Source: an uncultured Psychroserpens sp. (GTDB taxonomy: Bacteria > Bacteroidota > Bacteroidia > Flavobacteriales > Flavobacteriaceae). From it: a DNA stretch of 64,000 nt. The stretch is from assembly GCF_947492715.1 (NCBI RefSeq), contig NZ_CANLNS010000005.1:186001-250000 (forward strand), given 5' to 3'. The notes beneath the pieces were generated by a model that worked only from the letters and a program-made list of their open reading frames with translations, ran no database searches and was not told where the DNA came from. The translations under genes were made by a program, and so were the position numbers. Of this stretch, positions 1 to 8,234 are shown in pieces. Every line of letters begins with the position of its first letter. Position 1 is the first letter of the stretch.

Positions 1-154
1 CATCAATTCTTGAGACGTCAAGGTTTGGTAATTCTTTCATCATATGCTGAATGGTTTCAGCTCCTAATTCATCGGCTCTTTTAAATCTAAACACCCCTTT
101 TGGTGCTTTGCCAACTGCAGTTCTATATGCTTTAACTATATATGCTTGTTTCAT
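1..154 (-). CDS. fadA: Acetyl-CoA C-acyltransferase (thiolase), N-terminal part only
   Basis: Only the first 51 codons lie in the window; the rest continues beyond base 1. The start MKQAYIVKAYRTAVGK is the usual N-terminus of a degradative thiolase, which cleaves 3-ketoacyl-CoA with CoA in the last step of beta-oxidation. The active-site cysteine lies outside the window. It follows the hydratase/dehydrogenase gene by 4 bases on the same strand, which fits a marR-fadN-fadA operon. The name rests on the N-terminal motif and the neighbour, so the distinction between FadA-type and acetoacetyl-CoA thiolase is inference. Confidence 0.85.
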   Translation of the reverse strand, partial: MKQAYIVKAYRTAVGKAPKGVFRFKRADELGAETIQHMMKELPNLDVSRID

Positions 155-158
155 TGTT

Positions 159-2567
159 TTAGTTTCTTAAAGGTTTTCCAGTTTTTAACATGTGCTGAAT
201 ACGTTCTAAAGTTTTGCGTTCAGTACATAACGATAAGAAGGCTTCACGTTCGAGGTCTAATAAGTATTGTTCACTTACTAAAGTGGGCTCTGATAAATCA
301 CCTCCAGCCATTACATAGGCCAATTTATTGGCAATTTTTTGGTCGTGCTCACTAATGTAATGACTCGCTTCCATAGCATCTGTACCTACCAAAAACATAC
401 CCAGTGCTTGTTTACCAAGTATTTTTATGTCTTTTCGTTTAACAGGTTGTGTATAGCCAGCATCCGCCAATAGTTTTGCATGTGCTTTTGCAGTAGCGAT
501 TTGCCTGTCTTTATTGACAACAACGATATCTTTACCTTTTTGAAGAACACCTAAATCGAAGGCTTCATAGGCAGATGTAGCTACTTTTGCCATACCAATA
601 GTTAAGAAATATTCCTGTAACACATTTAGTTCTACATCTCCTTTTCTAAATGTATCTTGAGCCCTTAAAGCCATTTCTTTAGAGCCTCCACCACCTGGAA
701 TCACACCAACGCCAAACTCAACCAACCCAATGTAAGTTTCAGCTGCTGCAACTACTTTATCTGCGTGCATAGATAATTCGCATCCGCCACCTAATGTCAT
801 ACCATGAGGGGCAGAAATTGTTGGAATCGAAGAGTAACGCATACGCATCATTGTGTCTTGGAAATATTTTATGGCCATGTTCAGCTCATCATATTCTTGC
901 TCGGCAGCCATCATAAAAATCATTCCAATATTGGCACCTACAGAGAAGTTAGCGCCTTGGTTTCCAACCACTAATCCTGAAAAATCTTTTTCGGCTAAGT
1001 CGATTGCTTTATTTAATCCAGCAAGAACATCTCCACCAATAGTGTTCATTTTAGATTGAAATTCTACATTAAGAATGCCATCTCCTAAATCTTCAACAAC
1101 AACACCTGAATTTTTAAACACTTCGTTGGATTTTCTGATGTTATCTAGAATGATAAAACTGTCTTGACCAGGAATTTTTTCTTGAGACTTTTTAGGAATA
1201 TCGTACGCATAGGTTGCGCCATCTTTTACAGTATAAAAAGAAGAACTTCCCGAAGCTATCATGTCATTAACCCACGTATTAGGTTCTAAGCCTTCTGCTT
1301 TCATCATTTCAATTCCGTTTTCTACACCAATGGCATCCCAAATTTGAAAAGGTCCATGTTCCCAACCAAACCCAGCTTTCATAGCATCATCAATCTTGTC
1401 TAGGTCGTCTGTGATTTCAGGGATACGATTAGATACATAAGCAAATAAGGCTGCAAAACTCTTACGGTAAAATGCACCAGCTTTATCTTTTCCGTTTACT
1501 AAAACTTTAAAACGATCCACAACTTTATCAATGGTTTTGGTAAGCTCTAAAGTTGCAAATTTGGCACGTTGTTTTTGTCTATAATCAAGAGTGTTAAGAT
1601 CTAAGGAAAGAATTTCTTTTTTGCCTTCGTTCGAAACTGTTTTTTTATAAAACCCTTGTCCAGTTTTACTTCCTAGCCATTTGTTTTCCATCATTGTATT
1701 GATGAAATCTGGTAGTTGAAATAGCGCATGACGCTCATCGTTTGGACAATTTTCTCTAATACCGTTAGCAACATGAACTAAGGTATCTAACCCAACGACA
1801 TCAACAGTTCGAAAAGTTGCCGACTTTGGACGTCCTATAACAGGTCCAGATAACTTGTCTACTTCTTCAATAGTTAAATCTAAATCCTTAACAGCATGAA
1901 ACAAGCTCATAATACTAAAAATACCTATTCTATTTCCTATAAAGGCAGGTGTGTCTTTAGCAATTACAGAAGTTTTTCCAAGAAATTGTTCGCCATAACC
2001 ATTTAAAAAGTCTAAAACAGAAGAGTCTGTTTTTGGGCCTGGTATGATTTCAAATAATTTCAGGTATCTAGCAGGATTAAAAAAATGCGTACCACAGAAA
2101 TGTTTCTGGAAGTCGTCACTTCTTCCTTCACTCATAAATTTTATAGGAATACCAGATGTGTTTGATGTTATCAAAGTACCTGGAGTTCTATGCTGTTCTA
2201 GTTTTTCAAAGACTTGTTGTTTAATGTCTAGGCGTTCAACAACAACTTCCATAATCCAATCTACATCTTTTACTTTTGAAATATCATCTTCAAGGTTTCC
2301 TGTCGTGATTCGATTTTTAAAAGAAGGATGATAGAGTGGGGCAGGTTTCGATTTTATAGAGGCTGTTAATGCATCATTAACTAGTCTATTTCTAACAGCT
2401 TTGTCTTCTAAGGTTAAACCTTTGGACTTTTCCTTATCATTTAATTCTCTCGGAATGATGTCTAATAATAAAACATCAACACCAATATTAGCAAAGTGAC
2501 AAGCGATACCGCTTCCCATAATACCTGATCCAATAATGGCAATCTTTTTAATTCTACGTTTACTCAT
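159..2567 (-). CDS. fadN: 3-hydroxyacyl-CoA dehydrogenase / enoyl-CoA hydratase, FadN type
   Basis: A bifunctional 802-residue enzyme of fatty-acid beta-oxidation: it hydrates enoyl-CoA and oxidises 3-hydroxyacyl-CoA with NAD. The NAD-binding Rossmann motif GSGIMGSG is at residues 13-20, and the dehydrogenase signature GTHFFNPARYLKLFEII is near residue 160. The crotonase part is in the C-terminal half, with the oxyanion/catalytic segment GGGCELSMHADK near 600, followed by GLVEFGVGVIPGGGG; both glutamates expected of a hydratase are present. The order dehydrogenase then hydratase is that of Bacillus FadN and the reverse of E. coli FadB. It starts 1 base after the marR stop and is followed by the thiolase, so the three are surely cotranscribed. 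Confidence 0.93.
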   Translation of the reverse strand: MSKRRIKKIAIIGSGIMGSGIACHFANIGVDVLLLDIIPRELNDKEKSKGLTLEDKAVRNRLVNDALTASIKSKPAPLYHPSFKNRITTGNLEDDISKVKDVDWIMEVVVERLDIKQQVFEKLEQHRTPGTLITSNTSGIPIKFMSEGRSDDFQKHFCGTHFFNPARYLKLFEIIPGPKTDSSVLDFLNGYGEQFLGKTSVIAKDTPAFIGNRIGIFSIMSLFHAVKDLDLTIEEVDKLSGPVIGRPKSATFRTVDVVGLDTLVHVANGIRENCPNDERHALFQLPDFINTMMENKWLGSKTGQGFYKKTVSNEGKKEILSLDLNTLDYRQKQRAKFATLELTKTIDKVVDRFKVLVNGKDKAGAFYRKSFAALFAYVSNRIPEITDDLDKIDDAMKAGFGWEHGPFQIWDAIGVENGIEMMKAEGLEPNTWVNDMIASGSSSFYTVKDGATYAYDIPKKSQEKIPGQDSFIILDNIRKSNEVFKNSGVVVEDLGDGILNVEFQSKMNTIGGDVLAGLNKAIDLAEKDFSGLVVGNQGANFSVGANIGMIFMMAAEQEYDELNMAIKYFQDTMMRMRYSSIPTISAPHGMTLGGGCELSMHADKVVAAAETYIGLVEFGVGVIPGGGGSKEMALRAQDTFRKGDVELNVLQEYFLTIGMAKVATSAYEAFDLGVLQKGKDIVVVNKDRQIATAKAHAKLLADAGYTQPVKRKDIKILGKQALGMFLVGTDAMEASHYISEHDQKIANKLAYVMAGGDLSEPTLVSEQYLLDLEREAFLSLCTERKTLERIQHMLKTGKPLRN

Positions 2568-2568
2568 C

Positions 2569-3024
2569 TTATTTTAAAATGTGTTCTTTTTGGTTGTATA
2601 TCTGTTTATTTGAAATCATATTATTAATGACTTCAGCTACTTTGTAGAAATTTGCTAACTCTTCTTCAGAAACGTTATCTCTTATGGTTTCGTTGAATGT
2701 GAGTACTTTTTCTCTAGAATACGCTCTTTTTTCTCGTCCAAATTCGGTTAAGTGAATAAGCACACCTCTACCATCTTCAGGATTTGGTTTTCTAGTAATT
2801 AATCCCTTTTCTTCCATGGTTTTGAGCGTACGTGATAAACTTGTTGCCTCCATTCCCATTTTTGGGCCAAGAGATGTAGAAGGTGTTCCGTTTTCAGGAT
2901 CTATACTTAGGAGGGCAAAGCCTGTAGCCATTGTTGTACCAAATTGAGATGCTTCTTCGTTATACATCTTATTGACAGCTAACCAAGTGGTTCTAAGTAC
3001 ATAGTCAATAGTTTTATCCTTCAT
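2569..3024 (-). CDS. MarR-family transcriptional regulator of the fad operon
   Basis: A 151-residue winged-helix regulator. The winged helix spans about residues 35-115, with the recognition-helix region SLSRTLKTMEEKGLITR and the wing RKPNPEDGRGVLIHLTEFG. A longer reading frame would start at 3045, but a perfect -7 box (TATATTTG on the minus strand, 3043-3050) overlaps that codon, so the transcript should begin below it; I therefore place the start at 3024 (MKDKTIDYVLRTT). As first gene of a beta-oxidation operon it probably represses the operon and senses a fatty acid or acyl-CoA; the ligand is inference. A palindrome just upstream (3062-3073) is a likely autoregulatory operator. Confidence 0.9.
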   Translation of the reverse strand: MKDKTIDYVLRTTWLAVNKMYNEEASQFGTTMATGFALLSIDPENGTPSTSLGPKMGMEATSLSRTLKTMEEKGLITRKPNPEDGRGVLIHLTEFGREKRAYSREKVLTFNETIRDNVSEEELANFYKVAEVINNMISNKQIYNQKEHILK

Positions 3025-3042
3025 AATTTGAATTTTGGAATC

Positions 3043-3050
3043 CAAATATA
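3043..3050 (-). promoter_or_regulatory. -7 box of the marR-fadN-fadA promoter
   Basis: The minus strand reads TATATTTG, a perfect match to the Bacteroidota -7 consensus TAnnTTTG, about 20 bases above the chosen marR start. No clear -33 TTG is seen; the palindrome occupies that interval. Confidence 0.6.
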
Positions 3051-3061
3051 CTAAAAAATAC

Positions 3062-3073
3062 TATGCATGCATA
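3062..3073. promoter_or_regulatory. Palindromic operator-like site upstream of marR
   Basis: TATGCATGCATA is a perfect 12-base palindrome lying directly upstream of the -7 box. MarR dimers bind inverted repeats of this size, and a site between the promoter elements would allow autorepression. The assignment is inference from symmetry and position. Confidence 0.55.
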
Positions 3074-3108
3074 ATAAATTATTTAAATTTTATGATTTTA
3101 AAATTAAA

Positions 3109-3132
3109 AAAGCGTCTCATAAGAAACGCTTT
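3109..3132 (-). terminator. Terminator of the 130-residue membrane protein gene
   Basis: On the minus strand AAAGCGT pairs with ACGCTTT around a 10-base loop and is followed by a T run. It lies about 25 bases downstream of the stop of the membrane protein gene. Confidence 0.75.
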
Positions 3133-3157
3133 AAAAAATATGTGTGTATTTGTAGGG

Positions 3158-3550
3158 CTAACTTGTTTTTCCGTTGATTAAACCAACGACAGCACCAACT
3201 ACTGCAGCCATAATTATAGAGATTAACAACTCTAAACCATATCTTTGATAGTCTATTTCAATTTGGTTCGCCATATTGAAGAGTACAGTAATTAGCCCCA
3301 TAAAAAGGCCAATAATGGCACCAGCTTTGGCACCTGTCATCAATGTTGTAATTTGAGCCCATTTGTTAAAAATGTAGGAGATAAAAAATCCAAACACTAA
3401 ACAGCCTAGCGTAATAAAGAGCATGGCATTGGTGCCTTCTTGAGGTTGTGGGAATGTGTCGGCAAAAATAATCCCGTAAAATAACCAGCCGAGTAACCAG
3501 TCAACCACACCTCCTATGAGACCTGCGAGTACAAAACTTTTTGTTTTCAT
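3158..3550 (-). CDS. Small glycine-rich integral membrane protein, unknown function
   Basis: A 130-residue protein with about four hydrophobic helices (roughly residues 6-28, 42-62, 72-92 and 105-126) rich in glycine and alanine. The helices carry small-residue patterns such as GAKAGAIIGLFMG and AAVVGAVVGLING, which favour tight helix packing. No catalytic motif is seen. It is monocistronic: its own -7 box is at 3576-3583 (minus strand TATCTTTG) and a terminator follows at 3109-3132. I cannot name a family with certainty. Confidence 0.75.
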   Translation of the reverse strand: MKTKSFVLAGLIGGVVDWLLGWLFYGIIFADTFPQPQEGTNAMLFITLGCLVFGFFISYIFNKWAQITTLMTGAKAGAIIGLFMGLITVLFNMANQIEIDYQRYGLELLISIIMAAVVGAVVGLINGKTS

Positions 3551-3575
3551 AAAAAAATAATATTAGTTAGCGCGT

Positions 3576-3583
3576 CAAAGATA
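3576..3583 (-). promoter_or_regulatory. -7 box for the 130-residue membrane protein gene
   Basis: The minus strand reads TATCTTTG, matching TAnnTTTG, 26 bases above the start codon. The -33 element is not clear. Confidence 0.45.
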
Positions 3584-3684
3584 TTATAATTTCATCAAAT
3601 GGATGTTAAAATTACGAATATCGTAAGTTTTATGTTAAAAAATAAAGTATAATACTCTTATTGTTGCGATTTAATAAAGTGAGC

Positions 3685-4716
3685 TTAAATATTAATATCA
3701 AGTATTTCTTTACGTGATTTGACGCCTAGTTTTGAATAAATTTTACTTGCATGTGATTTGACAGTGCTTAATCCAATGCTTAATTCATCTGAAATTTCTT
3801 TATTAGACTTTCCATCTTTTAGAAGAGTAAATATTTTACGTTCCTGAACACTTAGAGATTTTAATTGGTTGTTGTTTTTTTTACGGTTTTTATTAAAAAA
3901 ATAATTGATAATAAAGCCTAGCATAAAGAAGAGAATACCAATCCCTATAAACCAAAATGTTGCTGTGTTTTCTTCTTTCGGAAATTTAACTCTTAATTCT
4001 TTAAAATAGGTAGAATTATCGTTCTCCCATTTCCTTAAATAGTTCTTATAAAATGATTGATTTTCTAGAAAAGTAGATTCGAATTTACTGTGATTAAGAG
4101 CGTAAAGGGATACGATTGGATGTGAAGATGTATCGGCAATATGTCTTAATTGCTGGTTTAAAGTTTTGTTTACAAATTCCTTTTTTATAGATCCGTATTT
4201 GCTATTGTCATGATCTCCTTGATAAATAAGATGTGTTATTATTTTAAGGTCTTTATTCGGGCTATATCCTGTAATGCTATATGGGCTAAATAGACTATCG
4301 TTGGCCGTATTGCTTATGCTGATATTCGAATGTTGATTGGCTATAAAAAAAATATGATTCTCTTCTTTGCCACCAATAATTAATGAGGCCGCTGGCGCTT
4401 CCTTTTTTGATAAATGAATGCGGTAAAGATTATCTGCACTAGGCAGGGCTTTTGATGAAAAATGAAAATACCCGTTGCTGTCGATTTTTGTTTCTGCAAT
4501 AATCATTTCGTTAGACATGGTATACATGTCTTTAAATGTGGGTATATGTGATAGGTAAACCACAGGTTCCCAAATGGAATCTAACTGTAGTTTACCTTTT
4601 ATGGACTGTACGTTTTTTGATGTAGATTGTGAATAGCAATTGAAACTGGCTAATGCAAAAATCAACTGCAAAACAACAAGTCTTTTGAAATATTTAAGTC
4701 TATTGTCTTTTTGCAT
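3685..4716 (-). CDS. Membrane-anchored LuxR-type transcriptional regulator
   Basis: A 343-residue protein with an unusual layout for a transcription factor. It has a signal sequence (residues 1-29, ending SFNCYSQS) and an exported domain of about 220 residues whose N-terminal part (SIKGKLQL...GYFHFSS) resembles the DUF4369 beta-sandwich. A single transmembrane helix (about 254-275) precedes a basic linker and a C-terminal LuxR helix-turn-helix (about 286-343) with the hallmarks KEISDELSIGLSTVKSH. The topology places DNA binding in the cytoplasm and sensing in the periplasm, so it may be a one-component sensor. It lies 20 bases downstream of a secreted-protein gene and is probably cotranscribed with it; that protein could be its partner, which is inference. 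Confidence 0.85.
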   Translation of the reverse strand: MQKDNRLKYFKRLVVLQLIFALASFNCYSQSTSKNVQSIKGKLQLDSIWEPVVYLSHIPTFKDMYTMSNEMIIAETKIDSNGYFHFSSKALPSADNLYRIHLSKKEAPAASLIIGGKEENHIFFIANQHSNISISNTANDSLFSPYSITGYSPNKDLKIITHLIYQGDHDNSKYGSIKKEFVNKTLNQQLRHIADTSSHPIVSLYALNHSKFESTFLENQSFYKNYLRKWENDNSTYFKELRVKFPKEENTATFWFIGIGILFFMLGFIINYFFNKNRKKNNNQLKSLSVQERKIFTLLKDGKSNKEISDELSIGLSTVKSHASKIYSKLGVKSRKEILDINI

Positions 4717-4736
4717 TTGGTTAGATTAGATTAGTG

Positions 4737-5159
4737 TTACATCATAGATGTACAGATGGACACATCTCCGGCGACATTATTAGGAATGAGTTTAATTACC
4801 CAATTTCCTTGTATCGGATCGTCAATATGTTTTTGCATTTGACCACAAACCAATTCTTTTTTCTTATTGCTAGATTTAACCTGACTTTCAATAGAAAAAT
4901 TACCTTTTTTGTTGCCTTTTGGGTCGTAAACTTCAACGGTTAAGTACCCAGATTTTATGGTACTATTAATACTGACATATAACTTTTTTGCTGAGTCGGC
5001 TACTTCTACCTTTATTTCTTCGGTATCAGAACTGCCATCAAATTGTATGCTTCTGTTAAGAGTAATGGCGTCGCAATGTTTTTGATTATTTTGCTGAGCC
5101 TGGATAGATAATGATAATAACAAGAATAAACATGTTACTAGTTTAATTGATTTTTTCAT
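4737..5159 (-). CDS. Small secreted protein, predicted beta-sandwich
   Basis: A 140-residue exported protein with a clear signal peptide (MKKSIKLVTCLFLLLSLSIQAQ). The start at 5159 is chosen over an upstream ATG at 5189 because a promoter -7 box (5187-5194) overlaps the latter. The mature part alternates hydrophobic and polar residues (YVSINSTIKSGYLTVEVYDP, then QGNWVIKLIP) in the manner of bacterial pre-peptidase C-terminal or P-domain-like beta-sandwiches, and holds three cysteines. It heads a two-gene unit with the membrane LuxR regulator, which suggests it binds or is controlled by that sensor. No family is claimed. Confidence 0.78.
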   Translation of the reverse strand: MKKSIKLVTCLFLLLSLSIQAQQNNQKHCDAITLNRSIQFDGSSDTEEIKVEVADSAKKLYVSINSTIKSGYLTVEVYDPKGNKKGNFSIESQVKSSNKKKELVCGQMQKHIDDPIQGNWVIKLIPNNVAGDVSICTSMM

Positions 5160-5186
5160 GATTGATAAAATTTTAAGATTATGTAT

Positions 5187-5216
5187 CAAAGTTATTTATA
5201 TCAACATCGAATCAAA
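5187..5216 (-). promoter_or_regulatory. Promoter of the secreted protein / LuxR regulator pair
   Basis: On the minus strand TTTG (5213-5216) is followed after 18 bases by TAACTTTG (5187-5194), an excellent fit to the Bacteroidota -33/-7 promoter. It decides the start codon of the downstream gene. Confidence 0.7.
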
Positions 5217-5245
5217 CATTTTTTAGGTTTGAAAAAAGAACGAAA

Positions 5246-5274
5246 AAAGGTCTAATAAAGTATTAGAAGCCTTT
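5246..5274 (-). terminator. Terminator of the acyl-CoA synthetase gene
   Basis: An inverted repeat (TCTAATA/TATTAGA flanked by AAAGG/CCTTT with a two-base bulge) is followed on the minus strand by six T residues, about 20 bases after the synthetase stop. Confidence 0.75.
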
Positions 5275-5296
5275 ATATATCATAAAAACCATCTAC

Positions 5297-7069
5297 TTAT
5301 CGATAAATCTTATCATAAAGGTCTTGATAAATGCCTTTAATAATATCGCGTTTCATCTTCATTGTGGGTGTTAATTGACCACCATCTATTGACCATACAT
5401 CAGGAGTGAGTTCAAATCGTTTAATCTGTTCCCACTTTCCGAAGTTCTTGTTGTATTTGTCGATTTCTTTTTGAATTCGTTTAATAACAATTTCTGAAGA
5501 TGCAATGTCTTCATTTGAAGTTCCTATATTCAGTTCTTTATGATCTATCCAATCTCTTATAAAGTCAAAATTAGGTTGTATTATTGCTGCTGGCATTTTT
5601 TCGCTTTCACCAACCACCATAATTTGTTCAATAAAAAGTGATTGTTTCATGTCGTTTTCGAGAAGGGGAGGAATAACATACTTTCCACCTGAGGTCTTAA
5701 ACATTTCTTTTTTACGTCCTGTGATTTTTAAAAAGCCTTCAGAATCAATTTCACCTTTGTCTCCCGTATGAAAATAATCATCGGTCATTACACTTGCCGT
5801 TTTTTCAGGATCCTTAAAGTAACCTTTCATTACATTTGGTCCTTTTATAAGGATTTCTCCATCGTCGGCAATTTTAACCTCTACATTTCTTATGGGTTGA
5901 CCAACCGTTCCTATTTTAAATAAGTTGTTAGCATACATTTCTACGGAAACTACAGGAGATGTTTCAGTTAATCCATAACCTTGCATAACTTTCATTCCGG
6001 CAGCGGAAAATATTCGTGACAATCTCGGTTGAAGAGGAGCGCTCCCCGACACCATAGTTGTAAGCTCACCACCCAAGGCTTCTCGCCATTTACTAAAGAT
6101 TAAAGCACTAGCAATTTTAAGTTTAAATTCATACCAAGCCCCATTTGCTCTATAAGGTTGCCATTGTTCTCCTAATTTTACGGCCCAAAAGAAAAGTGCT
6201 TTTTTAATACCAGAGAGGTCTTCTCCTTTCAGCATGATCTTGTCGAATACTTTTTCAAGTAATCTCGGAACCACACTCATTAAATTAGGTTTTATTTCTT
6301 TTGCATTATCCCCAATTTTGTCAATACCTTCTGCAAAATATATGGTGGTTCCAGCAAATTGATAGATGTAAATTAATACGCGTTCAAAAATATGGCAAAT
6401 AGGAAGGAAGCTCAGTACCCTAGTTTCATTGCCGTCCATTAAAGGCAATCTTTCAGAGGCATCTAAGGCATTACTTGTAATATTATGATGTGTGAGCATT
6501 ACACCTTTTGGTCTTCCGGTTGTTCCTGAGGTGTATATAATTGTTGCCAAATCTTGAGGGTCAACATTATCTTTTCTAGCTTCTACTTCTGGTTGAGTGC
6601 TTGTGTCTTTACCTAGCTCAAAGAGTTCAGAGTAATGTTTGCAACCTTCAATATGATTAAAGGAATACACTTCTTTTACCTTAGTATTTCCTTGGACTTT
6701 TCTTACTTTTTCTAAAACTTCAATGTCAGAAACGAAACAATATATAGCTTCACTATGGTTAAGAACATATTCATAATCTTCGGCACAAATTGTTGGATAA
6801 ATGGGAATGTTCTGAGCGCCTGTTTGCAGAATACCTATATCCATAATATTCCACTCAGTTCTATTAGTGGATGAGATGACCGCAATTTTGTCGTTTTTTT
6901 GAACTCCTAGTTTTAACAAAGCACGACTCACGGCATTAGCTTTATCTAAGTAATCTTTGGTTGAGGTTTTTACCCATTCGCCATCATATTTTGTTACTAA
7001 AGCTGCATCTAAATTATGAACCTCTAATTGATAATATGGAAAATCAAAAAGTCTTGTTATTTCTGTCAT
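5297..7069 (-). CDS. fadD: Long-chain acyl-CoA synthetase (AMP-forming)
   Basis: A 590-residue adenylate-forming enzyme that activates fatty acids to acyl-CoA, supplying the beta-oxidation operon nearby. The phosphate-binding motif IYTSGTTGRPKGVMLTHH is near residue 180, the A5 motif GYGLTETSPV near 370, and the hinge/ribose region DYFHTGDKGEID then ITGRKKEMFKTSGGKYV near 440-470. The start MTEITRLFDFPYYQ at 7069 is preferred to an upstream ATG (7156) that would add a 29-residue tail overlapping a terminator hairpin. The gene has its own terminator and sits 2.1 kb from the fad operon, so it is a separate transcript. Confidence 0.92.
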   Translation of the reverse strand: MTEITRLFDFPYYQLEVHNLDAALVTKYDGEWVKTSTKDYLDKANAVSRALLKLGVQKNDKIAVISSTNRTEWNIMDIGILQTGAQNIPIYPTICAEDYEYVLNHSEAIYCFVSDIEVLEKVRKVQGNTKVKEVYSFNHIEGCKHYSELFELGKDTSTQPEVEARKDNVDPQDLATIIYTSGTTGRPKGVMLTHHNITSNALDASERLPLMDGNETRVLSFLPICHIFERVLIYIYQFAGTTIYFAEGIDKIGDNAKEIKPNLMSVVPRLLEKVFDKIMLKGEDLSGIKKALFFWAVKLGEQWQPYRANGAWYEFKLKIASALIFSKWREALGGELTTMVSGSAPLQPRLSRIFSAAGMKVMQGYGLTETSPVVSVEMYANNLFKIGTVGQPIRNVEVKIADDGEILIKGPNVMKGYFKDPEKTASVMTDDYFHTGDKGEIDSEGFLKITGRKKEMFKTSGGKYVIPPLLENDMKQSLFIEQIMVVGESEKMPAAIIQPNFDFIRDWIDHKELNIGTSNEDIASSEIVIKRIQKEIDKYNKNFGKWEQIKRFELTPDVWSIDGGQLTPTMKMKRDIIKGIYQDLYDKIYR

Positions 7070-7138
7070 TGCGTCTGATAGGATTGTAGTATTGCAAAAT
7101 ATGAAATTAAAAGTGAATTTCAAATGTGTATTTAAAAA

Positions 7139-7164
7139 AAGGAGTTGCAATGACACAACTCCTT
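7139..7164 (-). terminator. Hairpin terminator, probably of the araC-type gene
   Basis: AAGGAGTTG and CAACTCCTT form a perfect 9-base stem with an 8-base loop, followed by seven T residues on the minus strand. It lies about 155 bases after the araC stop and just before the fadD start. The intervening 155 bases are AT-rich and show no gene. Confidence 0.75.
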
Positions 7165-7319
7165 AATTCTTTGAATTTTAACTAAAATGAAATGGTCAAG
7201 TCTTTTACTACAAATAACTAAAAATTAATAAACCCTATATATTAATTTTATAAAATGACAATCATTTCAGATTGTAAATGTAAAACATAAAAACAGTATA
7301 ACGGTGTAAAAAATCGTAA

Positions 7320-8123
7320 CTATTGGTTTCTGAAAACGGCCTTTAATAAAGGGTAGTCTTTCTTGAAATACGATTTAGGAGTTTCGTTCATGAAGAGCCT
7401 AAAATCCTTAGAAAAATGGGATCTGTCGTAATAGCCAAACATGAACATAAGGTCTTTAATTGTGGTTTCTTGACTCTCATATTTTCTCATTAGTTGTAAA
7501 AATCTGAAGAGCCTAATGTATTTTCCAGGTGTAAGACCAACAATTTTTTTAAATTGTGTTTCTAATGTTTTTTGAGAGATATTAATTTGTTCAAGAATAT
7601 CGCTAATGGTTATGAGACCATTGCTATCTTTTATTAAATTTATGGCGATATCAATATGTTTTGTGTTATTGTTTATTGTGAGGTTTAGGTTAGAGAAAAA
7701 GTGATCAAATTGCTTTGCTTGATGCTCTCCGCTTCGAAAGTCTTCAAATACAGATTTGATTTTTGCGAATAATTTTGGGTGAAATGATGATAACAGCACG
7801 TGTTTGTCTTGAAGCGCAGAAATATCTGTATTTAATATTTTGAACAAGGCGGTTGGATGAAAACTAATACCAAATGACATGGCTTCTGAAGTAGAATAGA
7901 ATTGATATGACCTAAAAAATTGCCCGCTAACAATGGTATTTGTAATAGGCATTTCTTTATGTTCTACGATAGCTTTTTGATCTCCATAAAAAATATGAGT
8001 TAAATGGGTAAGGCCTATTGGTAACACTGTCGATTGAAAAGGAACCTCATCCTCAGTAAAAGTTAATTGATAGTATTCCTCAATGAGATGAGGTACTTTA
8101 TTATCATAATAATTGAGCGTCAT
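7320..8123 (-). CDS. AraC-family transcriptional regulator
   Basis: A 267-residue regulator. Residues 1-150 form the N-terminal sensor region common in Bacteroidota AraC proteins (PHLIEEYYQLTF, then SFGISFHPTALFKIL). The C-terminal AraC double helix-turn-helix spans about 165-262, with SQKTLETQFKKIVGLTPGKY and the family signature FGYYDRSHFSKDFR followed by MNETPKSYFKKD. It lies 111 bases downstream of the LytTR response regulator on the same strand and may be part of the same transcript or separate; I see no strong terminator between them. Its targets are unknown. Confidence 0.88.
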   Translation of the reverse strand: MTLNYYDNKVPHLIEEYYQLTFTEDEVPFQSTVLPIGLTHLTHIFYGDQKAIVEHKEMPITNTIVSGQFFRSYQFYSTSEAMSFGISFHPTALFKILNTDISALQDKHVLLSSFHPKLFAKIKSVFEDFRSGEHQAKQFDHFFSNLNLTINNNTKHIDIAINLIKDSNGLITISDILEQINISQKTLETQFKKIVGLTPGKYIRLFRFLQLMRKYESQETTIKDLMFMFGYYDRSHFSKDFRLFMNETPKSYFKKDYPLLKAVFRNQ

Positions 8124-8234
8124 TGATTAGGATTAACTGTAGGTAAATTAATACAAAAAAATGGTATGTCAAATTTTAAAAGGACTAATTATTTTTAGTT
8201 TTTACATTTTAGTTGCTCGGGCTATAGACCAAAT

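Noticed and set aside
4734-4943. A 69-codon frame on the plus strand
   Set aside because: It is antisense to the secreted-protein gene, which has a clear signal peptide and promoter.
7070-7156. N-terminal extension of the acyl-CoA synthetase by 29 residues
   Set aside because: The extension has no similarity to the family N-terminus and its start lies inside a terminator hairpin; the ATG at 7069 begins the conserved part.
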